From: JBCBRD01 sp039819785
GTDB lineage: Bacteria > Pseudomonadota > Alphaproteobacteria > Rhizobiales > Hyphomicrobiaceae
Direction of reading: 5' to 3'
Assembly (NCBI GenBank): GCA_039819785.1
Contig: JBCBRH010000018.1
Span: 12,472 to 76,471 of the forward strand
Length of the DNA: 64,000 nucleotides
Shown here one piece after another: positions 36,685-43,591 of the stretch. The stretch's first letter is position 1. Every line of letters begins with the position of its first letter. The position numbers were made by a program, and so were the translations under genes. The notes under the pieces are model-generated. The model worked only from the letters and a program-made list of their open reading frames with translations. It did not search any database and had not been told where the DNA came from.

Positions 36685-36703
36685 GCTTGAGTTCTCCTCA
36701 AGC
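36685..36703. promoter_or_regulatory. Perfect inverted repeat GCTTGAG-N5-CTCAAGC
   Basis: Two perfect 7-bp arms (36685-36691 and 36697-36703) flank a 5-bp spacer in the mntR/importer divergent region. The sequence does not resemble the MntR box, so another regulator may bind here. No U-tract follows in either direction. Confidence 0.4.
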
Positions 36704-36835
36704 TATTGAAATTTAATGTAAAAATGTTGACTTTCTCAAGCGCCAGCTGCGATGCAGCCGGCGAAAGACGTTCGTCGCGCACACATTTTCTAATGCTGTC
36801 GATCAGTTGTTCTTGAGTTTGAATGGTTTGGTATG

Positions 36836-36858
36836 GAACATAGCCACGGGCTAAGTTT
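36836..36858. promoter_or_regulatory. Candidate MntR box upstream of mntR
   Basis: GAACATAGC-CACGG-GCTAAGTTT has arms close to the E. coli MntR half-sites, but a 5-bp spacer instead of 4. It ends 12 bp before the mntR start, which would suit autoregulation. Confidence 0.5.
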
Positions 36859-36870
36859 CTTACTGTCGAT

Positions 36871-37464
36871 ATGCAACTGACTGGCCGAGACATGACCAAA
36901 AACAAGAAAAACACGCTGATCGCGCCGGTTACATCGCCGGACCCGCTCAAGACGCAGCAAGCTGCTTCATCCGTTCAAGCCGATGGTCCAAACGGGAATG
37001 ATGGGCTGGTTGAGAGTTCGGAAACAGACGACGAAACCAGCTCTGCACTTGTGGATGCTGAAGCGCAAATGGAAAGCTTCAAGCAAGTCCGCGCGGCCCG
37101 TCGTACGGAGCTTGTGGAAGACTACATCGAGTTGATCGCCGATTTGATCGATGATGGTGGCGAGGCGCGCCAAGTCGATATTGCAGCGCGGCTTGGTGTG
37201 GCGCAGCCTACGGTCGCAAAGATGCTCAAGCGGCTGGCGGAGGATGGGCTCATTCTCCACAAGCGTTACCGGGGGATTTTCCTGACCGAGGATGGCCGTG
37301 CGCTGGCGGAAGAAAGCCGGGAACGACATCACATTGTTGAAAGCTTTCTACTCGCGCTTGGGATTGGCCCGGATACGGCGCGCCGGGATGCTGAGGGGAT
37401 CGAACATCATGTCAGCCCTGAAACGCTGTCGGCTTTTCAGAGGTTTACGCTTCGCGACAGCTAG
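36871..37464 (+). CDS. mntR: Manganese-responsive transcriptional regulator MntR
   Basis: A 197-residue DtxR-family repressor. After a ~65-residue polar N-terminal extension, the DNA-binding domain (RTELVEDYIELIADLIDDGG; EARQVDIAARLGVAQPTVAK; MLKRLAEDGLI) is very close to that of E. coli MntR. Metal-binding residues are present in ESRERHHIVESFLLALG and DAEGIEHHVSPET. Bound to Mn2+ it should repress the divergent manganese importer and probably itself, through the two box-like sites in between. ATG codons at 36871 and 36892 both fit. The protein ends at the dimerisation/metal domain with no SH3-like domain, as in E. coli MntR. Confidence 0.92.
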   Translation: MQLTGRDMTKNKKNTLIAPVTSPDPLKTQQAASSVQADGPNGNDGLVESSETDDETSSALVDAEAQMESFKQVRAARRTELVEDYIELIADLIDDGGEARQVDIAARLGVAQPTVAKMLKRLAEDGLILHKRYRGIFLTEDGRALAEESRERHHIVESFLLALGIGPDTARRDAEGIEHHVSPETLSAFQRFTLRDS

Positions 37465-37932
37465 TGCTCGCTACCTGGGACAATCGTAACTCCTTTGCCT
37501 TGTCGCTGGCGCGACAGATTGACGATTGGTCCAGGGCAAATGGCTTATTCGTGAAGTTTCTCTGGGCGCTTTGGGAGTTTTTCCCGGTGAAGCGGCGGGG
37601 CATCGGCTCTAGATTTCGTGGGCTTGCAATGGCGGCGGGCTTAGACCGGTTTCTTCCTCTGGACCGCGGACGGGCTCGCCGCCTTTTTTTTGAGGTCACC
37701 TTTTTGCAAGAGCATCCGCCAGTGCGGGTTCGATTTTGAAACCGAGACAGGCGGCCTTTTTCCGATTGTTCGCGAGATCCGCATGCTCTTGAGATCACCC
37801 CCTGATCTGCCTGCTGAAGCGCACCCCGTGGCCCTTTGCTCGCCACGTCTGTCAAAACCGGACGCACGGTCCGTCCTCGTTGCGGTATGGTTGCGCGCGA
37901 TAACTCGCGTTCGGACGTTCATCGGAGGTCGG
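37465..37932. other. Intergenic region between mntR and the histidine kinase
   Basis: About 470 bp. It holds the terminator at 37631-37691 and then the promoter region of the two-component genes. Short frames on both strands look like non-coding sequence. GGAGG at 37924-37928 is the ribosome site of the kinase gene. Confidence 0.45.
37631..37691 (+). terminator. Rho-independent terminator downstream of mntR
   Basis: The stem GGCGGCGGGC (37631-37640) pairs with GCTCGCCGCC (37674-37683) with one G-U pair, and eight Ts follow directly (37684-37691). The 33-nt loop can form a small inner stem. It lies 167 bp after mntR. Confidence 0.6.
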
Positions 37933-39426
37933 GTGACTCAGATGTCATTGAGATCGTCACTGATTCTGTCGATCTTTGTCGTGGTGCTGCTGACGCTTAT
38001 GTTCGGTGCGGTGCTGACCTATCTGCATGCCCAATCGAAGGTCGCCGAAGAGATGCAGGCGGCCATCGCAGTTGGTACCCGTATCGCTGGCAACGCGGTG
38101 GACGATGCGGAAGAATGGTCCAGCCCGCAGAGACGTATGGTTTTGCTGGTGGCGGACTTCCATGGTGATCGACATGTGCGGGCCAAATGGCTGGGGCCTG
38201 ATGGTGAACAAATCATGACGTCGGCACCGGCTGCGCCCAGCGTCCAGGTGCCGCTCTGGTTTGAAAGTCTGATCAGGAAGCCGGAAATCAGCCGCCGGGT
38301 TCCATTGCCGTCGGCTTTTGACCGGGAAGGCCAGCTGGTTCTTGAGACGGATCAACGCAATGAAATCGGTGAAGTCTGGAATGACAGCATCAACACGCTG
38401 ACGATCCTTGGGGTTTTCTGCGCGCTTATTCTGGTCTTTGTGAACCTTGTGATTGCCTGGGCGTTGAAACCGCTATCGCGGCTCGTGGCAGCCTTCGATG
38501 ACATGTCGCAGGCGATCAAACCGCCGCGTGTGCCGGAGCGTGGCCCACGGGACCTCGTGCAGGTGTACGCTGGCTTCAATGCGATGGCCGATGAGCTTTC
38601 TCGCATTGAGGCGAAAAACCGTGGACTGAACGAGCAGCTTCAAAGCGTACAGGAGGAGGAGCGGGCCGACCTTGCGCGGGACCTGCACGATGAAGTTGGC
38701 CCGTTTCTGTTTTCCGTCGATGTCGATGCGGCGTCCATTGTCGGGCTGGTGCAGGATGGACGCCATGGGGAGATCCCCGCGCGGGTCGGGACCATGCGCG
38801 AATCCATTCGGCATATGCAGCAGCATGTCCGGGATTTGCTCGGGCGCCTGAGGTCAGCAGCCCTGGTGGATGTCGGATTGGAAGATGCCGTCGATAATCT
38901 TGTGGCCTTCTGGGCGCGGAGATATCCCGATATTGAGTTCGATGTGGCAATCCTCGGCGATAGCTTCGGCGAAGAGCGCGATGCAACGATCTACCGTGTC
39001 ATCCAGGAAGCCGTGAGCAATGCAATCCGCCATGGTCAGCCCCGGCACGTCTCCATCGAGGTCAGCGAGACCGAGGACGGGTTGACCATTGAAGTTCGCA
39101 ACGATGGCCATCCTTTGCCATCTCGTCTGCGTTCGGGAGGCTACGGTATCGCCGGTATGCGCGAGCGGCTGGCGCAGCTTGGTGGGCGGGTTGACGTTCG
39201 GGACCAACCGGTGGCGCACGATGATGTGGATGAACGCGATGATGGCGAAGGTGACCGTGATCATGACGGCGTTGTCGTGAGCGCCTGGCTTCCTGTTACA
39301 GCGAACGCCTCTGAGGGGTTGTCGCGCCTTGACCAAATCGAAGATGGGAAAACCGAACCCGCGCCGGCTGGACTGCGTATCGCTGGTGGGAGTGGCTCGC
39401 AGGCTGCCAAGGAGCCAACATTGTGA
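37933..39426 (+). CDS. NarL-type sensor histidine kinase
   Basis: A 497-residue inner-membrane sensor. Helix 1 (SLILSIFVVVLLTLMFGAVL) and helix 2 (ILGVFCALILVFVNLVIAWA) bracket a ~130-residue periplasmic domain of unknown ligand. A HAMP-like linker follows (PLSRLVAAFDDMSQAIKPP). The HisKA_3 box has the phospho-acceptor His in ADLARDLHDEVGPFLFSVD. The HATPase has VIQEAVSNAIRHGQP and GGYGIAGMRERLAQLGGRVD. The GTG at 37933 follows GGAGG by 4 bases; the ATG at 37942 is the alternative. The stop overlaps the regulator's GTG by 4 bp, so they form one coupled pair. Confidence 0.88.
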   Translation: MTQMSLRSSLILSIFVVVLLTLMFGAVLTYLHAQSKVAEEMQAAIAVGTRIAGNAVDDAEEWSSPQRRMVLLVADFHGDRHVRAKWLGPDGEQIMTSAPAAPSVQVPLWFESLIRKPEISRRVPLPSAFDREGQLVLETDQRNEIGEVWNDSINTLTILGVFCALILVFVNLVIAWALKPLSRLVAAFDDMSQAIKPPRVPERGPRDLVQVYAGFNAMADELSRIEAKNRGLNEQLQSVQEEERADLARDLHDEVGPFLFSVDVDAASIVGLVQDGRHGEIPARVGTMRESIRHMQQHVRDLLGRLRSAALVDVGLEDAVDNLVAFWARRYPDIEFDVAILGDSFGEERDATIYRVIQEAVSNAIRHGQPRHVSIEVSETEDGLTIEVRNDGHPLPSRLRSGGYGIAGMRERLAQLGGRVDVRDQPVAHDDVDERDDGEGDRDHDGVVVSAWLPVTANASEGLSRLDQIEDGKTEPAPAGLRIAGGSGSQAAKEPTL

Positions 39427-40049
39427 GCGGTTTGAAAATCCTATTGGTCGATGATCACACGGTGGTGAGGGCTGGGGTTCGCCGCCTTTTGGAGACCCTT
39501 CCGGCCACGCAGATTTTTGAGGCTGCAACGGGACCAGAAACCCTCGCGCTGTTCCGGAAAGAACAGCCGGACGTGGTGCTTCTTGATCTCAATTTGCAAG
39601 GTGTCGGTGGCCTTGACCTCCTGCGACGCATGATCCTGGAGAATAAAAAGGCGCGCGTGATCATTTTTTCCATGCACGCCGAGCCGATCTATGCGGCGCG
39701 TGCCTTGAAGCTTGGTGCGAAGGGCTATGTCACCAAGAGTGCCAGCGCCGATGAACTTATGACGGCTGTCAAAAAAGTTGCGGATGGCGGGCATTATATT
39801 GAGAGCGATCTGGCGGCCAAACTCGCTATCGGGCAGTTTTCCGGAGAAGATCCATTGCACCAGCTGACCACGCGGGAAGTCGAGATCCTGCGGCTTCTGG
39901 GCGAAGGCAAGAGCCTGTCGGGTATCGCTGATACGCTCGGTGTTTCGTACAAGACGATTGCGAATACGTGCTCACTGATCAAGAACAAACTCGGTGTGCC
40001 GCGAACGGCTGATCTCATTCGCTTGTCGATCGAGCAACTTCACAGCTGA
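39423..40049 (+). CDS. NarL/LuxR-type response regulator
   Basis: A 208-residue two-component regulator. The receiver has acidic residues LLVDDHTVV, phospho-acceptor Asp55 in VVLLDLNLQG, and Lys106 in GYVTKSAS. The LuxR-type HTH is LTTREVEILRLLGEGKSLSG, then YKTIANTCSLIKNKLGVPRT. It starts at a GTG that overlaps the kinase stop (GTGA), which ties it to that kinase as cognate partner. Targets are unknown; the downstream crotonase-like gene is close and on the same strand. Confidence 0.92.
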   Translation: MSGLKILLVDDHTVVRAGVRRLLETLPATQIFEAATGPETLALFRKEQPDVVLLDLNLQGVGGLDLLRRMILENKKARVIIFSMHAEPIYAARALKLGAKGYVTKSASADELMTAVKKVADGGHYIESDLAAKLAIGQFSGEDPLHQLTTREVEILRLLGEGKSLSGIADTLGVSYKTIANTCSLIKNKLGVPRTADLIRLSIEQLHS

Positions 40050-40134
40050 GCAGCTTAGTCGCTGTATCGCTGATCCGATGAGCTGGGATCAGGCGGGATT
40101 GCAGCCTTCGTGATTCGTTGACGCGTTGCTGTCG

Positions 40135-40178
40135 GCTCAGCTGAGCTGTGAATTGCATCTGAAGCGGGCCATGCTTCA
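40135..40178. promoter_or_regulatory. Two inverted repeats upstream of the crotonase-like gene
   Basis: The perfect palindrome GCTCAGCTGAGC (40135-40146) is followed by TGAAGC/GCTTCA arms (40160-40165, 40173-40178) around a 7-base spacer. Both lie in the 210-bp gap before the gene at 40260. They could be operators of the adjacent response regulator or of another protein; this is inference from position only. Confidence 0.3.
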
Positions 40179-40259
40179 AGTGTATCCATCGCAGTGATAC
40201 AGCTTTGCCGATGTTCACATGCAATCGAGCGTAACTGAGATTACGAAAAGGGGTGCCCC

Positions 40260-41084
40260 ATGAGTGAAGCGCCGCAAGCGGCTGATGCGTCGAGTGGTCC
40301 TCCGACTGAGGAAGGCACCGTTACCTTGGAGTTGCGTGGTGCGGTCGGTCTGATCACGCTCAACCGGCCACAAGCGCGGAATGCGATGACGCTGGAAATG
40401 TATGGCCAGCTGAAGGATATCGCAGCGGCCATCCCGCCGGACGGTGATTTCAAGGCTGTCATTGTGACGGGGGCCGGGGAAAAGGCGTTCGCGGCTGGAA
40501 CCGACATCTCAAAGTTTCGGGACTTCACAGCGCCGCAGCATGCCCTCGACTACGAGCGTTTCATGGACGAGGTGCTGAATACGCTGGAAGCGGTCCCCGT
40601 TCCAACCATTGCTGCGATCTCGGGTGCGTGCACGGGTGGAGGGGCTGCTATCGCCGCGTGTTGTGATCTGCGGTTGGCCACGCGGCGCATGCGGTTTGGT
40701 TTTCCCATTGCGCGAACCCTGGGAAACTGCCTGTCGATGAACAACCTTGCACGGCTGAGCGATCTCATGGGGCCGGCGCGTGTGAAGGAGATGCTGTTCA
40801 CGTCCCGGTTGATTGAAGCTGATGAAGCACTTGCCATAGGGTTGATCTCTGAGCTGTGTGATGACTACGAGGCTTTGATGATCGAAGTGTTCCGGCTGGC
40901 GGACGTGTTGTGTCAGCATGCGCCGTTAACACTGCGCGCCACCAAGGAAGGGCTGCGGCGGTTGAGACAGACTTCGGATGGCGCTGATCATGACCTCATT
41001 TCAATGTGTTATGGCTCGAATGACTTTAAAGAGGGTTTGGAGGCCTTCCTGGCCAAGCGGCCCGCGAAATGGACGGGGCGCTGA
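40260..41084 (+). CDS. Enoyl-CoA hydratase/isomerase-family protein lacking catalytic glutamates
   Basis: A 274-residue crotonase-fold enzyme acting on an acyl-CoA thioester. The first oxyanion-hole region is AFAAGTDISKFRDF and the second ISGACTGGGAAIAACCDLRL. True hydratases have Glu in the GGG-x-E position; here it is GGGAAIA. The second Glu (in the segment aligned with RFGFPIARTLGN) is also missing. It is therefore unlikely to be a plain hydratase; other crotonase activities (isomerase, hydrolase, decarboxylase-like) are possible. GGGG and an A-rich stretch precede the ATG. No fatty-acid or other CoA pathway gene is adjacent. Confidence 0.85.
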   Translation: MSEAPQAADASSGPPTEEGTVTLELRGAVGLITLNRPQARNAMTLEMYGQLKDIAAAIPPDGDFKAVIVTGAGEKAFAAGTDISKFRDFTAPQHALDYERFMDEVLNTLEAVPVPTIAAISGACTGGGAAIAACCDLRLATRRMRFGFPIARTLGNCLSMNNLARLSDLMGPARVKEMLFTSRLIEADEALAIGLISELCDDYEALMIEVFRLADVLCQHAPLTLRATKEGLRRLRQTSDGADHDLISMCYGSNDFKEGLEAFLAKRPAKWTGR

Positions 41085-41361
41085 ACGCCGTTAAGTGGGC
41101 TGCGTGGTTGACGGCGTTCACGGAGCTTGTCGGCCATCGGATGAAGGTAAACCTTCTGCCTATTTCTCAGGTGTTTCGGAGGGAACAGCGAGTTTGGCTC
41201 GGACTGGCTAGGGTTCTTGAGACGCTCGGTGACATGCGTATTGCGATTTCGGCAACCACGGTTGTCGATCACTGTTCAATTTGTTCGGTCTCGCGATTGC
41301 ATCTCACCGAAAACTCCGTATCCTGTCAGCTGATGAGCTGCCCAAGCTAAGGTGATGCAAA

Positions 41362-43227
41362 ATGATACATTCAAGCGCTTCGAACGGTGGGGTTGCGGCC
41401 TACCTTAAGTCAGGTTTTTCGATCTTTGTCAGCGCCTTCCTTGTTTTTGGACTGGCTATGGCACACGCGCCGGCCCCTGCTCAGGCCAAAAACAATGGCT
41501 TGGGCGCAGCGGCCGTTGGATTGGCTGCTGGTCTCGTCATCGGTGGGGCTCTGAGCAATGCTGCGAAATCGCAGCCGAAGCGTCGACCGCCACAGAAAAA
41601 GAAAAAGCCGTCGTATTCCAAGAAAAAAACGTACAAAAAGAAGAAGTACAGTAAACCAAAGTCACGATCTGCTCCGAAGAAGAAGTATACGAAGCGCAAG
41701 TCGAATAGAAAACAAACGGTTCGCCGTTCTGCGCCAGTAAACAACGTCCAATCGGAAGTCTACCAAGTGAAGAGCGCATTGGCTTCACTCGGTCACCTGA
41801 GCGGCGACATCAACGACAATCGTGATCGCTCCTACGACCAGGCAATCAAATCTTACCAGCGCGCCAAGCGTGTTGCTGCAACTGGTGTTCTCGACAATAC
41901 ACAGCGTCAACTGCTGGTTCGTGAAGCCGAAGGTCGCAACATGCTGATCGCCATGGGTTCACCGAACGCGCGGGTCAGCACACTGGAGAGTAACAAGCGC
42001 ATCCAGCGTGCTCTGCAGGTCCTCGGCTACTATAAAAGTGGCATCGATGGGAAAATCGGCAGTGGTTCACGCCGTGCCATTGCATCCTATCAATCCAACC
42101 GCGGTTTGCCGACAACCGGAGATGTTTCATCGCCCAAGGCAAAAGCTGATTTGATTTCGACAGCTCGCAAGTCGGTTGAAACGGATGTGGCTGCCATCAA
42201 CGCGCAGTTTGCCCAGATCTCGCGTCAACAGTTCGCAAGCCTGAACGGTGGGGCTGTTGCTCCAGCGAAACCTGCTGCGAGCCAAGCGGTGGCTTCCACA
42301 CCAGCTGCACCACGCATTGCGACTGGCGTGTCGGCAGCGGCACCAGCAGTGTTGCCCGGTGGTCACCTGCCGACAGCTACGAAGACGGCCTTGCCAAGTA
42401 CGGCATCCAACTTCGCTGCCATTGAGCCGGTTCGTGCCGACGCTAAAATCCTTCGGCCCAACGACGTTGCCGTCATCATCGGGAACCGGAACTATAAAGG
42501 TGACATTCCAGTCGTCGCCTTCGGTCACCGCGATGCGGACGCCATGAAGTCTGTCCTCGTCAACGACCTGGGCTTCTCACGCAGCAACGTCATCGATGCA
42601 CGTGACGCCGGTCAGGCCGAGCTGGTTTCGATCTTCGGGTCCAAGACCAACAACCGCGGCAAGGTGTGGCGTCTGATTGACCCTGACGGCAAGTCCAACG
42701 TGTTCGTCTTCTACTCAGGCCATGGTGCGCCAGACACGCAGTCCAACACGCCATACCTGATGCCAGTCGACTCGCACCCCGATACGATCCAGTTGAACGG
42801 TTATCCTCTGTCCCAGATGTATTCCAACCTTGAAGGCCTGGATGTTAAGTCGGCTGTCGTCTTCCTGGATGCTTGCTTCTCCGGCGGTAGCGCTGGCGGC
42901 ATGCTCACACAGGCGGCTTCACCGGTGGCCGTTACGGCCAAAATGCCAGCCATCAAAACATCGCAGAAGCTGACGGTTCTGGCTGCTGCCGAAGGCGACC
43001 AACTGGCAAGCTGGGATGAGAAGTCGGGCTTTGGAATGTTCACCAACTCACTGGTCAGCGGCCTGAAAGGCAATGCCGACAAGAACAATGACAAGCAGAT
43101 CACGGCCTCGGAACTGCATTCCTACGTGCACAACAAGGTCCGCCGGTCAGCGCGTCGCGAGTTCGGCCGGATCCAGACACCTGTCCTCATGGGTCAGGCC
43201 GACTACGTGGTCCGCGTCAAGCAGTAA
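41362..43227 (+). CDS. Secreted caspase-like (C14) protein with peptidoglycan-binding domains
   Basis: A 621-residue exported protein. A signal peptide (FSIFVSAFLVFGLAMAHAPA) is followed by a glycine/alanine stretch and a Lys/Arg-rich segment (about residues 70-120). Two putative peptidoglycan-binding type 1 domains follow (VYQVKSALASLGHLSGDIND; RIQRALQVLGYYKSGIDGKI). After an Ala/Pro/Thr linker comes a caspase-type peptidase (metacaspase p20 fold): catalytic His454 in FVFYSGHGAPD and Cys505 in VVFLDACFSGGSAGG. It should cut after basic or acidic residues in the periplasm, tethered to the wall. The ATG at 41362 follows AAGGTGATG. It is convergent with the Ser/Thr kinase and shares its terminator. 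Confidence 0.88.
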   Translation: MIHSSASNGGVAAYLKSGFSIFVSAFLVFGLAMAHAPAPAQAKNNGLGAAAVGLAAGLVIGGALSNAAKSQPKRRPPQKKKKPSYSKKKTYKKKKYSKPKSRSAPKKKYTKRKSNRKQTVRRSAPVNNVQSEVYQVKSALASLGHLSGDINDNRDRSYDQAIKSYQRAKRVAATGVLDNTQRQLLVREAEGRNMLIAMGSPNARVSTLESNKRIQRALQVLGYYKSGIDGKIGSGSRRAIASYQSNRGLPTTGDVSSPKAKADLISTARKSVETDVAAINAQFAQISRQQFASLNGGAVAPAKPAASQAVASTPAAPRIATGVSAAAPAVLPGGHLPTATKTALPSTASNFAAIEPVRADAKILRPNDVAVIIGNRNYKGDIPVVAFGHRDADAMKSVLVNDLGFSRSNVIDARDAGQAELVSIFGSKTNNRGKVWRLIDPDGKSNVFVFYSGHGAPDTQSNTPYLMPVDSHPDTIQLNGYPLSQMYSNLEGLDVKSAVVFLDACFSGGSAGGMLTQAASPVAVTAKMPAIKTSQKLTVLAAAEGDQLASWDEKSGFGMFTNSLVSGLKGNADKNNDKQITASELHSYVHNKVRRSARREFGRIQTPVLMGQADYVVRVKQ

Positions 43228-43591
43228 GTCAGGTCATTCGATCCAGCCGCATATGGGGTCCACCCTCTTAGAGTTGCGGATTTGAACTGACACCGCAGAG
43301 ACGAAAAGAAGCCAGTCCTGTCAGGGCTGGCTTTTTTGCTGCGCGGACCGCAGCGGTTTATTGGGACGGAACTCGCGACGACACTTATGGTCATGAGGGT
43401 CGAAAGATCGCGTGATGCCGGGAGCGTGATTTTTCAGGCAGTCGCGGGGCTTTTCCCCCCCTCCGCATGTGCAGGGACGACTGTGCGGCTGGCGGCTGGG
43501 AAAGGCACTGTTGAGGCTTGAATGGCATCGGTTGTGTTTCGTCGATGCCTCGCCCGCAAAGGGGTTTTGCTGGGCGTCACCGCAGAGCCGA
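43228..43591. other. Convergent intergenic region, caspase-like gene / kinase
   Basis: About 365 bp between convergent stops. It contains the bidirectional terminator at 43310-43337 and a second perfect stem (GGCATCG 43524-43530 with CGATGCC 43543-43549, 12-base loop). The second stem lies just beyond the kinase stop and has no U-tract; it may stabilise the kinase mRNA end. No gene is seen. Confidence 0.45.
43310..43337 (+). terminator. Rho-independent terminator, probably bidirectional
   Basis: AGCCAGTCC and GGGCTGGCT form a stem with a short loop (43310-43332), and six Ts follow (43332-43337). On the other strand the same stem is followed by TTCTTTTC, so it may also end the convergent kinase transcript. 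Confidence 0.75.

Noticed and set aside
37641..37922. Minus-strand 93-residue Lys/Arg-rich frame between mntR and the kinase
   Set aside because: It overlaps the clear plus-strand terminator and the kinase promoter region, and its composition is that of a shadow frame.
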